Positions 35,117-44,180 are shown, counted from the stretch's first letter. The stretch: DNA of 58,356 nucleotides from Candidatus Bathyarchaeota archaeon (GCA_029881805.1 JAOULW010000013.1:1-58356); one strand, 5' to 3'. Translations and numbers: made by a program. The notes: generated by a model from the sequence alone, not told the origin.

Positions 35117-36154
35117 GTGGCTAGACTTTTCTTCTTGCTTTCTGGGGAACACGAGACTCTGCCTGCGTCAGAGTTAAAAGCTATACTTCAAACGGAAGGC
35201 TACGTTTTCACGACATTGGAAAAACTTGATCAAGCATTGAGGATTGAAGCAGACTTACGCTGCATAGAAGCGATAAGAAGCAGAGCTGCATTAACGAGAC
35301 TTTGCGGATTAGAAATGGTGTATTGCAAAGCAGACACAAACAAAATTTTGAAATCCATGCGTTCCATAAACCTAAAAAGAGTTTTGAAAGAAGGGGAAGG
35401 CTTTGCGGTTCGCATTAAACGAGTTAAGAATTACTCTCCAGAAATCCAAGGAATGGCTCTTGAAAGGAGACTGGGCAAAGTAATACTCGACAAAGCAGAA
35501 AAAGCAAAAGTAGACTTGGAAAAACCGGACAAAGTCTTTTTAGGAGTATTAACCGAGGAAAAGCTTATTCTTGGTCAGAAGCTCGGTGAAATTTCGCCCA
35601 AGTCTTTTGTCGAGAGACGCCCAAGGAAGAAGCCTTTCTTTCATCCCTCTGCCATGCCTCCGAAACTTGCAAGATGTATGGTTAACCTAGCCAGACCTAA
35701 AGTTGGCGAATTGGTTTTCGACCCATTCTGCGGGACTGGAAGCATGCTCATCGAAGCTGCCTTGATTGATTGCCATGTTTTGGGCTTGGATATCCAAAAG
35801 CGCATGGTGAAGGGAAGTTTAGAAAACTTCGCGTACTTCAATATCAACTCGGAGGGCATTATAGTTGCAGATGCGCGAGATCCTCCGATAGCGAGAACAG
35901 ATTGCGTTGTAACCGATCCGCCTTATGGAAGATCTGCAACCACCTTTAGACGAACTACTGCACAGCTAGTTAAGGAGGTTTTAATGGCGGCCTCTGCACT
36001 GCTTAAGAAGGGGCAACGAGTTTGCATTGCTGCGCCAAAAACGTTGGAGATCCAGCACACAGGAACGACTTTGGGCTATAAGCATTTAGAGTCCCACTTC
36101 GTTTATGTTCATAGAAGCCTAACAAGGGAAATTGCAGTATTTGAAAAGGTGTAG
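35117..36154 (+). CDS. trmG10: tRNA (guanine10-N2)-methyltransferase, THUMP type
   Basis: 345 residues from GTG. The N-terminal 160 residues form the THUMP RNA-binding part (ending near VFLGVLTEEKLILGQKLG). The C-terminal Rossmann domain has the SAM motif FDPFCGTGSMLIEA and the amino-methylase motif TDPPYGR, which selects exocyclic amino groups. Together they match archaeal TrmG10, which dimethylates G10 of tRNA. It starts 2 nt after prs and 5 nt before RNase Z, placing two tRNA-processing genes side by side. Confidence 0.9.
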   Translation: MARLFFLLSGEHETLPASELKAILQTEGYVFTTLEKLDQALRIEADLRCIEAIRSRAALTRLCGLEMVYCKADTNKILKSMRSINLKRVLKEGEGFAVRIKRVKNYSPEIQGMALERRLGKVILDKAEKAKVDLEKPDKVFLGVLTEEKLILGQKLGEISPKSFVERRPRKKPFFHPSAMPPKLARCMVNLARPKVGELVFDPFCGTGSMLIEAALIDCHVLGLDIQKRMVKGSLENFAYFNINSEGIIVADARDPPIARTDCVVTDPPYGRSATTFRRTTAQLVKEVLMAASALLKKGQRVCIAAPKTLEIQHTGTTLGYKHLESHFVYVHRSLTREIAVFEKV

Positions 36155-36159
36155 ACAAC

Positions 36160-37083
36160 ATGAGCTTGCGAATAGTTTTCCTAGGCACTGCAGGAAGCGT
36201 CCCAACGCCAAAAAGAAGCCTCCCAGCCATACTCATCCAACGCAAAGATGAACAAATGATGTTTGACTGCGGCGAAGGCGTGCAAAGGCAAATGATAAGG
36301 GCTAGAGTAGGTTTCCATAAAAAGATGAAAATTTTCATTTCGCACATGCACGGTGATCATGTTTTAGGCTTGCCAGGGCTGATGCAAACTATGGCTCTGC
36401 TTGACCGAGAAAGAAAGCTTGAGGTCTATGGACCGTTGGGAATAAAGCGATTCCTAGGAAGCATCAGAGAAACAGTGCAGTTCGTCTTAACGTTTCCAGT
36501 TGACGTTCACGAGATTGATAAGGCAGGCATTGTTTGCGAAGAAGCAGAGTACATTGTACAAGCGATTTGGGCCAATCATATAATCCCAAGTTTAGCGTAT
36601 GCCCTTGTAGAAAAACCACGACTTGGAAAATTCTATCCAGGAAGAGCTAAAGCATTAGGCGTTCCGAAGGGCCCTTTATGGTCAAAGCTTCATCATGGAC
36701 GCAAGGTTAAGTTGCCAAACGGCAAAGTCATAAAACCTGAAGATATCGCTGGACCACCTAGACTAGGAAGAAAAGTCGTCTACACCGGTGATACAAGACC
36801 ATTTAGGGGCTTAGTGAAATTTGCATCGAATGCAGATTTGCTCATTCATGACGCTACTTTGAATGAGGAACTTAGAGAAAGAGCTGAAGAGGATGGCCAT
36901 TCAACACCGATGCAAGCGGCCAAAAATGCTAAGAAGTCGAACGTAAAGCAGCTAATCCTGACACACATCAGCGCAAGATATGACAACACAAGCACACTAC
37001 TAGAGCAAGCACAAAAAGTTTTTAGAAACACGTTGGTGGCAGAGGACTTGATGAAAGTAGAAATTCCGCTTCTCAATAGTTGA
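36160..37083 (+). CDS. rnz: Ribonuclease Z
   Basis: The tRNA 3' endonuclease that cuts off trailers before CCA addition. 307 residues with FLGTAGSVPTPKRS at the start, the zinc motif SHMHGDHVLGLPGL (His62, His64, Asp66, His67), YTGDTRPF (Asp ligand) and GHSTPMQAA, ending near LTHISARY. A long arm segment (about 155-200) with FYPGRAKALGVPKGPLW is the exosite that binds tRNA. It ends the HMG-CoA reductase operon. Confidence 0.95.
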   Translation: MSLRIVFLGTAGSVPTPKRSLPAILIQRKDEQMMFDCGEGVQRQMIRARVGFHKKMKIFISHMHGDHVLGLPGLMQTMALLDRERKLEVYGPLGIKRFLGSIRETVQFVLTFPVDVHEIDKAGIVCEEAEYIVQAIWANHIIPSLAYALVEKPRLGKFYPGRAKALGVPKGPLWSKLHHGRKVKLPNGKVIKPEDIAGPPRLGRKVVYTGDTRPFRGLVKFASNADLLIHDATLNEELRERAEEDGHSTPMQAAKNAKKSNVKQLILTHISARYDNTSTLLEQAQKVFRNTLVAEDLMKVEIPLLNS

Positions 37084-37088
37084 AAAGA

Positions 37089-37871
37089 CTACGCGAGTGA
37101 CTCCTTCAACTTTTGCATACTCTCCTCTGTGCGATAAAAAGATTCAACAATTACAACTTTATCATAGAATATTCTTTTCAGAATGTTAGCAACGTTTACC
37201 CAGTCAACCGTGCCATAGCCTATACCAAGATGTTGGTCATTTTTTCCATCATTGTCGTGAGCGTGAATGTGTACAATTTTGTCAGCAAAAGTTTTCAGGA
37301 AAAGTTCAGTCTGTCCATTGATGTGAGCATGTCCAATGTCCAAAACCAAGTCTATTTGTTCCTTAACCTCATTGTAGAATTTCAGAAAATCCGCAACACT
37401 TTTCATTAGAAACGGATAAGGTTCCGGCACGTTCTCTACGGCTATTTTCACACCATAATCGTCTGCAATTCTGAAAAGCAGTTCTGTAGTCTTTAGATTT
37501 TGAAGCCAGTCCACATTAGGATAGAACCAGCTTACACCGGTTCTTAATCCTGGATGGAAAATCCACATATAAGCGTTTAAAGAATTCGAATAAGCAATGG
37601 ACTTTTCGAGTCTTTTAACCATAGCTTTCAGTAATGGTTTGGATAGTGAGGCTATGTTAATGTCTTCGAAAGGTGCATGTACAGAGTACCTCAGGTCGTA
37701 GGACTCTCCTATGGTCTTTAGTGTCAGAACCCTCCGTTTGTTTAGTGTGTGAATGCCGCCGTCTATAATCTCTACATATTTTGTTTTTGTTTTCGTTAAG
37801 TATTCGGTCATTTTCTTGAATGGTTCGCCTAAACTGTGCAATGTAGACAAGCCGATTTTAGGCTGAGACAA
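37089..37871 (-). CDS. TIM-barrel sugar isomerase / AP endonuclease 2-like protein
   Basis: 260 residues of the xylose-isomerase-like fold. Metal-site motifs are VHAPFEDINI, WIFHPG, IAVENVPEP (Glu), LVLDIGHAHINGQ (Asp, His), IHIHAHDNDGKNDQHL and VIVESF (Glu). These match sugar phosphate isomerase/epimerases and also Nfo-like enzymes, though the full endonuclease IV zinc set is not obvious. The specific reaction is unknown. It converges on rnz with a 5-nt gap. Confidence 0.82.
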   Translation of the reverse strand: MSQPKIGLSTLHSLGEPFKKMTEYLTKTKTKYVEIIDGGIHTLNKRRVLTLKTIGESYDLRYSVHAPFEDINIASLSKPLLKAMVKRLEKSIAYSNSLNAYMWIFHPGLRTGVSWFYPNVDWLQNLKTTELLFRIADDYGVKIAVENVPEPYPFLMKSVADFLKFYNEVKEQIDLVLDIGHAHINGQTELFLKTFADKIVHIHAHDNDGKNDQHLGIGYGTVDWVNVANILKRIFYDKVVIVESFYRTEESMQKLKESLA

Positions 37872-38053
37872 AGCTTATTCCAACCATGTGCTTTGAGTTT
37901 TATGTCTTAAACGTTCATCCTTATAATCAATTTGTATCGTATGAGATTTTTATCACCAAATCAGTTTATGCTGGAGCTTGGTTTCATCGTCGCAGCCATA
38001 ATCTAAAGATTGTAGTTTATTGTTTTCATTTTGCATCTAAATCTAGGAAGCTT

Positions 38054-38392
38054 ATGGTCGAGGAAAAAGACATAATCGAGTTTCTGAAAACCAACAGGGG
38101 AAAGGCATCTCTCAATGGTATTGTAGAGGGTTTAGACATTTTAAAGTATGGACCAAACTCTGCTTATGCAACATTGTAATCCCTAAAAACTAAAGGCACA
38201 ATAGAAAGGCACGGCGAGCTTTAGGCACCTACTGCAGAAGAAATTAAACTCGAGGCTAAGACCACAAAGCACAATTACGGCCGACCAGTGAAAAAGAAGC
38301 GTCAGTATAAGATGTTGAAAAGCTTAAGAAACTTTATGAACTTCAATATGAATGCTGCCCAACTAAACCATTGCGAAGCTATGTTTCTTTGA
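38054..38392 (+). pseudogene. Winged-helix DNA-binding protein with two in-frame stops
   Basis: The frame from ATG 38054 reads VEEKDIIEFLKTNRGKAS, then IVEGLDILKYGPNSAYATL, TAA (38177-38179), SLKTKGTIERHGEL, TAG (38222-38224), APTAEEIKLE and a basic tail to TGA 38392. Joined across the stops it forms a complete winged helix: CAA-to-TAA (Gln) and TGG-to-TAG (Trp) single changes restore typical residues. AGGAAGCTT before the ATG is still a possible ribosome site. A decaying regulator gene is the simplest reading; the mix of TAA and TAG argues against pyrrolysine decoding. Confidence 0.7.
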
Positions 38393-38530
38393 ACATCTCC
38401 CCATTTTCCTGATGAGAAAAGACAAAAATCAAGAATTGTTTAAAAGCAATAAAGAAAGATCAAATTAAACCCTAAGTGGAGTGACCAACTTTTAGCTTAC
38501 TTGACGTAGATAGTCACATCAGAAGGAAAG

Positions 38531-39067
38531 CTAAACTCGAATGTACCCTCTGATGTCTGGCAGCCTAAAACTCGTATATGGTTGGTGAAAGCCAATATCG
38601 GCGGTAGTTTTGTGTTGAATAGTATGGAGACCCATGGCAATTTCGACAAACTCTCTTAGCGTGTTGTTTGCAAATTCCCATGATGGATTTCCATATTTGA
38701 GGCCGTTGCACATGGAATCTGAATAAATGAAGAGTGAGTTTCCGCAGTAATTATAAGCTGACTGATTTGTGTTTCCATAGTCTGGTTTGCCAAGAATTTT
38801 AAATGGCCAAAGCTTGCATGCTTTTGGCTTCGTACGTTGCAGTCCGCACACGTAAGTGTTTGAAAATCGACAAAGGAAGGCGCATGAGCCGTCTGTGTTT
38901 CTTTTTATGAATAGCTTGTCCAAGCCGGAATTGGTTTGTTCGACTCCGTAGTTCTTGACAATTTTAAGCCATTCGTGGAAGTTTAGGACTACACTGTATA
39001 GTTTGCAGCAGTTACCGCAAGCTAAACATTTCCAGTCTGCAATGTACTGCCATGGAACAAACTGCAT
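38531..39067 (-). CDS. YkgJ-like cysteine cluster protein
   Basis: 178 residues with CLACGNCC (Cys14, 17, 20, 21) at the N-terminus, then CAFLCRF and KPKACKLWPFKI, the CxxCxxCC...C(x)nC set of YkgJ/UPF0153 proteins thought to chelate zinc or an iron-sulfur cluster. No catalytic domain is fused. It is last in a run of five - strand genes starting with lhr. Confidence 0.83.
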   Translation of the reverse strand: MQFVPWQYIADWKCLACGNCCKLYSVVLNFHEWLKIVKNYGVEQTNSGLDKLFIKRNTDGSCAFLCRFSNTYVCGLQRTKPKACKLWPFKILGKPDYGNTNQSAYNYCGNSLFIYSDSMCNGLKYGNPSWEFANNTLREFVEIAMGLHTIQHKTTADIGFHQPYTSFRLPDIRGYIRV

Positions 39068-39111
39068 CTATTTCACTCTAAAAGCCAAAAGCTACGTCTT
39101 GCTTATAAAAG

Positions 39112-39528
39112 CTATTTGCAGAACGGTTTCAGCCTTTCCACTATTTCCATCGGAATCTGCGTAGGTTTACCCGTTTGTTTATCCGCCGCCACAATTACTA
39201 CGTAACCAGTTGCCAACAAAGCTGCTAAATCTTTGTGGTATATTTTAAAGCCATATTTTACAGACTTTTCCTTGAGCTCTTCTATTGTTAGTTCGACCTC
39301 AAGCAAGTCGTTGAATCTGGCTGGCTTTTCATATCGGCAGAAAGCTTCGACTCTTGGAAACCAAACTTCTTTATACTTATGATCTGTGACGCTGAAGCCA
39401 AGATGCCTGTAAAACTCTTCTTCTACTCGCTCAAAAAACCTAGAATAGTTGGAAAAATGCACCACTTGGGCGGCATCGGTGTCTACCCATGAAACTCGAA
39501 AAGAAATCCGGTAGCCATTAGACGACAT
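39112..39528 (-). CDS. Hot-dog fold acyl-CoA thioesterase (4HBT/YbgC-like)
   Basis: 138 residues with RVSWVDTDAAQVVHFSNYSRFFERVEEEF in outline: the D-x-x-x-x-V-H-F-x-Y pattern whose Asp is the catalytic residue of 4-hydroxybenzoyl-CoA/YbgC thioesterases. It hydrolyses acyl-CoA thioesters; chain preference is not predictable. It follows the methyltransferase gene by 20 nt and precedes the cysteine-cluster gene by 44 nt. Confidence 0.87.
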   Translation of the reverse strand: MSSNGYRISFRVSWVDTDAAQVVHFSNYSRFFERVEEEFYRHLGFSVTDHKYKEVWFPRVEAFCRYEKPARFNDLLEVELTIEELKEKSVKYGFKIYHKDLAALLATGYVVIVAADKQTGKPTQIPMEIVERLKPFCK

Positions 39529-39548
39529 AAATTTTCACTAGTTAAAGG

Positions 39549-40025
39549 CTAAACTTTCTTATATAGATAGATTGTATGAGAAGGATATCCTAATGTTTGG
39601 TTTTCACAAAAATTTTCAACTTTAACAGGCTTCCATCCCACAATTTCATAATCATGAGAAACCACGCGGACCCCGGGTTTCAACTGAACCTCAAGTTTGG
39701 GCTTAACCTTTTCATTTGCACTTGTCGTTAGATACAAGAAAATCACGTCCGCCGAGGTTAAGTCTACACTGAATATGTCGCCATTTACAATCGTCACCCT
39801 GTCTTGTAGTCCCTGCTCATAGATAGAACCTAACGCCCTTTTTACGAGGTCCTCTCTCAATTCGATGCCTACGGCTCTGGCGCCAAAATCTTTTGCAGCC
39901 ATTATTACTGCCCTACCGTCTCCGGCTCCCAAGTCGAAAAAAACTTCTCCAGGTTTCAATTCTGCCAAAGTAAGCATATGAGTTATTACCTGCGGCGGGC
40001 TTGGAACATAAGGCGCTATGTACAG
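39549..40025 (-). CDS. Class I SAM-dependent methyltransferase with apparent CTG start
   Basis: The core has motif I FFDLGAGDGRAVIMAA, then VGIELREDLVKRA and a late VVSHDYEIVGW. The first ATG (39977) gives 142 residues but cuts off the conserved lead-in. The same frame upstream reads YIAPYVPSPPQVITHM, which fits homologues (PYVPTP...V...ML). That extension has no ATG, GTG or TTG before an in-frame TGA (40041-40043). A CTG at 40025 lies exactly 8 nt after GGAGG (complement of 40034-40038), so I propose it as the start, giving 158 residues. The substrate is unknown. Confidence 0.75.
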   Translation of the reverse strand: MYIAPYVPSPPQVITHMLTLAELKPGEVFFDLGAGDGRAVIMAAKDFGARAVGIELREDLVKRALGSIYEQGLQDRVTIVNGDIFSVDLTSADVIFLYLTTSANEKVKPKLEVQLKPGVRVVSHDYEIVGWKPVKVENFCENQTLGYPSHTIYLYKKV

Positions 40026-40110
40026 CTCATAAGCCTCCGTTCACACGCGATTTTTGATTTCTTTTGGTTAACCCAATTACTTTTCTTTCTAAAAGACTTT
40101 TCCACAGATC

Positions 40111-40437
40111 TCAGGCAACGTAGGTGGCTTTCTTAGGCGCAGGCCTTCTAGCTTCTCCGCATTTCAAGCAACTTTGAGCGCACAATTCAAGGTATTTTTC
40201 TTCATCTTCAGAACCGACGGTATCAGCGGCTTTTCGACACATTTCGCTGGGTTCTTCACATTTTTCTTCCTTGCACAGGCTGGATATGTAAAGGCAAACG
40301 TCCTTCACGTCTTTGGGATCCAACACAGCCCTGTTTGTGCGAACCAAAAGGCATAATTCTCTGGCTAGAACACATGTCTTCACGTATTTGATTCTCTCAA
40401 GAACCTCTTGTCTAAGTTTTTTTCGACTGATTTCCAA
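40111..40437 (-). CDS. Nine-cysteine helical protein, unknown function
   Basis: 108 residues with cysteines at 22, 29, 48, 55, 60, 67, 86, 90 and 93, spaced 7, 19, 7, 5, 7, 19, 4 and 3 along predicted helices. The spacing recalls four-helix metal (copper)-binding proteins of the DUF326 type, but the match is weak. The tail is basic. TTG 40437 has GGAG about 9 nt upstream. It lies 88 nt after lhr and 85 nt before the methyltransferase on the same strand. Confidence 0.65.
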   Translation of the reverse strand: MEISRKKLRQEVLERIKYVKTCVLARELCLLVRTNRAVLDPKDVKDVCLYISSLCKEEKCEEPSEMCRKAADTVGSEDEEKYLELCAQSCLKCGEARRPAPKKATYVA

Positions 40438-40525
40438 AGTATTAATCTCCTTGCACTATAAGCAAATACTGCTCAGGCACAGTAAGGTTACGTTTCATTT
40501 AAAAGTTGTTGTAAGTCTTAGACAG

Positions 40526-43402
40526 CTACCAAAATCTCTTGCTCATGGCCTTGCGTTCAGCTTCAAGTACAAGCTCATAAAATCTATCGGTAAGTTTAGG
40601 CTCTTCTTCAAGGGCGTCTCTAACCTCTGACGGTTGAACCCTTCTGGCGCATAAGGCAACAGCAGCTGGTTTTCCATACTTAGTTATTAACTGTGCCGTA
40701 CGTAATGCTTGTTTCCGCAGTTTCTCTTCGCTCTTGGTTAGTTTTTCGCCCTTCTTTTCGATGAGTGAAAGCGCTCTTTCTTCCCCCACCTTGAGAAGCC
40801 CTATAGCACGAGAACCACACCGTGGACACTTTGGTCTTTCCGGCAAATCTTTAGCGCATATCAAATCCACGTAGTTCCAGCAGTTTGTGCAGACGAAATT
40901 GCATGTTTCATTAAGTAGTCTTGCCTTTGCAGATTCTATGAGCACGGCACGCATTCTTTCAGGCGGAATCAAATCAGTCTTCATGCTCACCCGCTCAATG
41001 CCCACACGAGCAACCGGCGACGCATTTGCGCCCGTTTCAATTTTCCGCACTTGAATTTCGTGCTCTCGGGTTTTTTCAAGAACGTAAATAAGCTTTTCCA
41101 GATCAAGATCTTTGGTGAACACTTCCTTGAGAGCTTCTTCGTAAATTGGCGTTCCCTCAAAGCTTTTAATCAGTCTTTGGAGGCTAAGGTTGCTGAAGTC
41201 CGCCCATTTCTTCAAGGCTCCGAAACGCCGCGCAACGTGAATCATCCTTCTCTTGAAGAGTCCAGTTTTCACAGTTGCTCTTGTTAGGGTTTCTCTGATT
41301 GTTTCGTCCGGCATTGCTTGCATTTCATTGAACAATGTGACTATCTGGTCCGCGTTCGAAGCGCCCATTGTTTGCACGAAGATGCGATATGGGTCATGTT
41401 GAACCACAATACCGTATCCGATTTTTTCGGAAAGTAGCTGACCTATTAACTGGGCTAGGGCTCTGTTCGCAAGGGAACCGAAGTTTGCGTGGATTATTAC
41501 GAATTCTTGCCAGTCTTCGATTACTATTCGTTTTTCCGTAGGAACTGAAAGTCCAGACGTTATATGTTCAATTGTTTCGGCTAGTGCACGCAAAATAGTG
41601 TCTTTATCGGACGGATATTGTTTGCTCAATTCGGCACCTATTTCATCTTGTGATAGTCCTTTTTGTGTTTGTTCTTCAACGAAACCCCTGATTGAGCCAA
41701 CTTCCTGCGCTACTTCGAAAGGCACTGGAATTTCTTCACCTATCCAGCTTGGTATGGCCCCAGTAGGGTCGTCAACAGGCTTCACATGAACCCGTTCCTC
41801 GGAAACGTGGAGAATCCGCCACGGGCTTCCTCTGATGATGAATTTTATTCCAGGCTTGCCATACTCCGCCATAAATGCTTCATCCAGAACTCCAACAGCT
41901 GAGTCAGTTGACTCATCTACGACGAGAAATTGTTTCTGTACAGGTATCATGGACAGATTATCGAAATAGTATTCGAAGAGGGCTTTAGCTCTCCGCGGCT
42001 TTAAGACTATTTTGTCTTCCAAGGAAACCCATGCTAGGCGCGGAAAACGTTGATGCATGTACCTAAGAGTTTTTTCGATGTCTTCCATTGTCAAATCCAT
42101 GTAAGGATAGGCGTTCTGGAACGTTTTCAGGATTTCATCAAACTCAAGCCTTCTCTGTTTAAGCAGTAGGCCCGCTATCTGATGGGCTAAGACGTCATAA
42201 GGCTTAGGCGGAATTTCAACAGGCTCCAAATCTTCCTTCAATGCCTTTTTAGCTATAGCAAAGGCTTCCAATGAGTCGTCAGAATCCATTGCAACAATTA
42301 TTCCTTCAGCTATGCGCCCAATTCTATGACCGCTCCTTCCCACACGCTGGATAAGTCTCGTAACCTGCCTCGGACTCATATACTGTATAACTAAATCTAT
42401 TCTACCGACATCTATGCCCAACTCGAGGCTACTTGTGCAGACAAGTCCTTTCAACTCGCCATTTTTCAACCCTCTTTCAGCAGCTATTCTTGAAGGCTTT
42501 GCTAATGAGCCATGATGTATCGAAACAGGATAGTCCATGTCCCAAACTTTGAATCTGCTCGCTAAAACTTCTGATATTGCTCGAGTGTTTGTGAACAAAA
42601 GCACGGATTTACGTTTGCTTATGTAGTCGCGGATTATCCTTAGCCTGGCTGCGACTTCCGGATGAGTATAAAGTTGCCCCGCTAACTTAAAATCTTCAGG
42701 ATCAGGCTTTGGAAAAACAACCTTTAATCGCATCATTCTCGCAACTGGAACCCGGACAATTTCGACACTTCTACTATTTCCAACAAGAAACTGCGCCACC
42801 TTTTCAGGGCTACCAATGGTAGCAGATAAGCCTATCATTTGGAAGTCTTTACCAATCATTGACCTGAGCCTTTCAAGAGCCAATGAGAGCTGGCTTCCAC
42901 GCTTGCTGTCAGCCATCTCATGCACTTCATCGATTATTGCCCATTTGACGCTCTGTAAATTTTGACGCATAATCCAACCAGATAAAATCGCCTGCAAGGT
43001 TTCTGGGGTTGTAATCAAAATGTCAGGGGGACTTCTGGCTTGTCTTGTTCTCTCCTTTGTTTCGGTGTCGCCGTGTCTCACAGCCAGTTTCACGTCTAGA
43101 TTGTTACACCACCACTCAAGCCTTTCAAGCATGTCGCGGTTTAAAGCCCGCAGAGGTGTAATATACAACACCTTTATACCAGGAGTCTGTGGCTCCTGAA
43201 GAAGCATACTCAAAACAGGCAGAATGGCAGCCTCAGTTTTGCCAGTAGCCGTAGGCGAGATAAGAAGAACGTTTTTGCCTTCAAGAATCTTGGGAATTGT
43301 TCTCTCTTGAGGCTCAGAGGGCTTCGAGAATTCCTTCTGTTCAATTAGCCTTCGAACAGGCTTAACAAGAAGGTCAAAAGCATTCTTTTGGGAATCCTTC
43401 AA
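40526..43402 (-). CDS. lhr: Lhr-type superfamily 2 helicase
   Basis: 958 residues. Helicase motifs in order: Q-motif PSEPQERTIP, Walker A SPTATGKTEAA, motif Ia TPLRALNRD, TTPET, DEVHEM (II), LSATIG (III), then in the second RecA domain LLFTNTRA, SIHHGSLA, SSLELGIDVGRIDLVIQ and RLIQRVGRSGHR (VI). The rest is the Lhr-specific winged helix and C-terminal part, with a Cys-rich segment (CNFVCTNCW, PKCPRCG) that should form a zinc ribbon. Lhr proteins unwind DNA or RNA:DNA hybrids in repair and replication restart. TTG start. It heads a five-gene - strand run. Confidence 0.93.
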   Translation of the reverse strand: MKDSQKNAFDLLVKPVRRLIEQKEFSKPSEPQERTIPKILEGKNVLLISPTATGKTEAAILPVLSMLLQEPQTPGIKVLYITPLRALNRDMLERLEWWCNNLDVKLAVRHGDTETKERTRQARSPPDILITTPETLQAILSGWIMRQNLQSVKWAIIDEVHEMADSKRGSQLSLALERLRSMIGKDFQMIGLSATIGSPEKVAQFLVGNSRSVEIVRVPVARMMRLKVVFPKPDPEDFKLAGQLYTHPEVAARLRIIRDYISKRKSVLLFTNTRAISEVLASRFKVWDMDYPVSIHHGSLAKPSRIAAERGLKNGELKGLVCTSSLELGIDVGRIDLVIQYMSPRQVTRLIQRVGRSGHRIGRIAEGIIVAMDSDDSLEAFAIAKKALKEDLEPVEIPPKPYDVLAHQIAGLLLKQRRLEFDEILKTFQNAYPYMDLTMEDIEKTLRYMHQRFPRLAWVSLEDKIVLKPRRAKALFEYYFDNLSMIPVQKQFLVVDESTDSAVGVLDEAFMAEYGKPGIKFIIRGSPWRILHVSEERVHVKPVDDPTGAIPSWIGEEIPVPFEVAQEVGSIRGFVEEQTQKGLSQDEIGAELSKQYPSDKDTILRALAETIEHITSGLSVPTEKRIVIEDWQEFVIIHANFGSLANRALAQLIGQLLSEKIGYGIVVQHDPYRIFVQTMGASNADQIVTLFNEMQAMPDETIRETLTRATVKTGLFKRRMIHVARRFGALKKWADFSNLSLQRLIKSFEGTPIYEEALKEVFTKDLDLEKLIYVLEKTREHEIQVRKIETGANASPVARVGIERVSMKTDLIPPERMRAVLIESAKARLLNETCNFVCTNCWNYVDLICAKDLPERPKCPRCGSRAIGLLKVGEERALSLIEKKGEKLTKSEEKLRKQALRTAQLITKYGKPAAVALCARRVQPSEVRDALEEEPKLTDRFYELVLEAERKAMSKRFW

Positions 43403-44009
43403 TTCCGGCTGAACCTCAATGCAGGAGAAATAAGCGGAAAGCCATATGTAAAAGCGTTTTGGGTCTCTCTAAATGTCATAATCATGCATAAATACTCCAA
43501 ATGGTCAACCCATTATGCATTGTTAGTCTTCTGCACTGCGTGACATTTTCGAGTTTTATGACTTTCCTTACAAATAGTCCATCAGGAAAACGGCGCAGGT
43601 TCGCTTGATAATTTTTCCACTTAGAACGCAATTTGCATGGTTTGCACTCGCATTTTTTTGCTTAAACTTGTTTTAGAACGAAAATATCGCATGCTTTTGA
43701 CCAAATTTGAGACACCAATTTCATGCTTCTGGTTGATTATTCTTTGCCGAATATGACGGCCCACACAATTCTTAAAGGCATAATTAGCAACAAATGAGTT
43801 CAAATCTCCTTCCGTAAACCTTCTATCCCAATTATGTACGCGTTTTTAGGTCTCGACTTAAAAGTCTTTGAAGAGCCAATTTGTCCGTTTGAAATAAACT
43901 TGTATAAACATGATGTTCCAAAACAGACTTTCTATTCGAAAACAATGGAAAATTATTTATCTATCATCATTAGAAACCATGGTTATCGAGATATATTGGA
44001 GGAAATTGA
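43403..44009. other. 607-bp region with no supported gene
   Basis: A 60-codon - strand frame (43621-43803) has no ribosome site or known product, and a 109-codon + frame from 43834 is an alternative reading of the zinc-ribbon gene region. Inverted 8-bp arms ATGCATAA and TTATGCAT occur at 43484-43491 and 43513-43520. An AT-rich element near 43947-43960 may be the promoter for the zinc-ribbon pair. Confidence 0.4.
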
Positions 44010-44180
44010 ATGGCTAAATGTCCAAAATGCGGAAACAACGTTTCATCGCCTAGGAAAAAGTGGAAGATGGCTGGACGCCCAGATAAGTCAGGAAAGAGAA
44101 TGCAGCTGGAAATTGGACTTTTCGACTGTCCAAAGTGTAAGAAAGCATTTAGAGAAGTATTAAGCAAGAAGAAGATTTAA
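44010..44180 (+). CDS. 56-residue zinc-ribbon protein with Cren7-like core (first of pair)
   Basis: A strong GGAGG site (43998-44002) lies 7 nt before ATG 44010, which marks this short frame as the real gene rather than the longer overlapping one. The product has CPKCG near the N-terminus and CPKCKKAF near residue 40, one zinc ribbon. Between them are KKWKMAGRPDKSGKRMQLEIGLF. The run W...(basic)...IGLF-x-x-P-x-x-x-K-x-F matches, from memory, the core of chromatin protein Cren7 (VWALAPKGRKGVKIGLF...GKYF). I infer a small DNA-binding, perhaps chromatin, protein. Confidence 0.7.
   Translation: MAKCPKCGNNVSSPRKKWKMAGRPDKSGKRMQLEIGLFDCPKCKKAFREVLSKKKI

Noticed and set aside
38177-38224. Pyrrolysine read-through of the winged-helix gene
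   Set aside because: One of the two stops is TAA, which pyrrolysine decoding cannot explain.
43621-43803. 60-codon frame on -
   Set aside because: No start signals and no recognisable product; expected by chance in 600 bp of AT-rich DNA.
43834-44163. 109-codon open frame on +
   Set aside because: Overlaps the short zinc-ribbon gene at 44010-44180, which has an ideal ribosome site and a recognisable product; the longer frame has neither.
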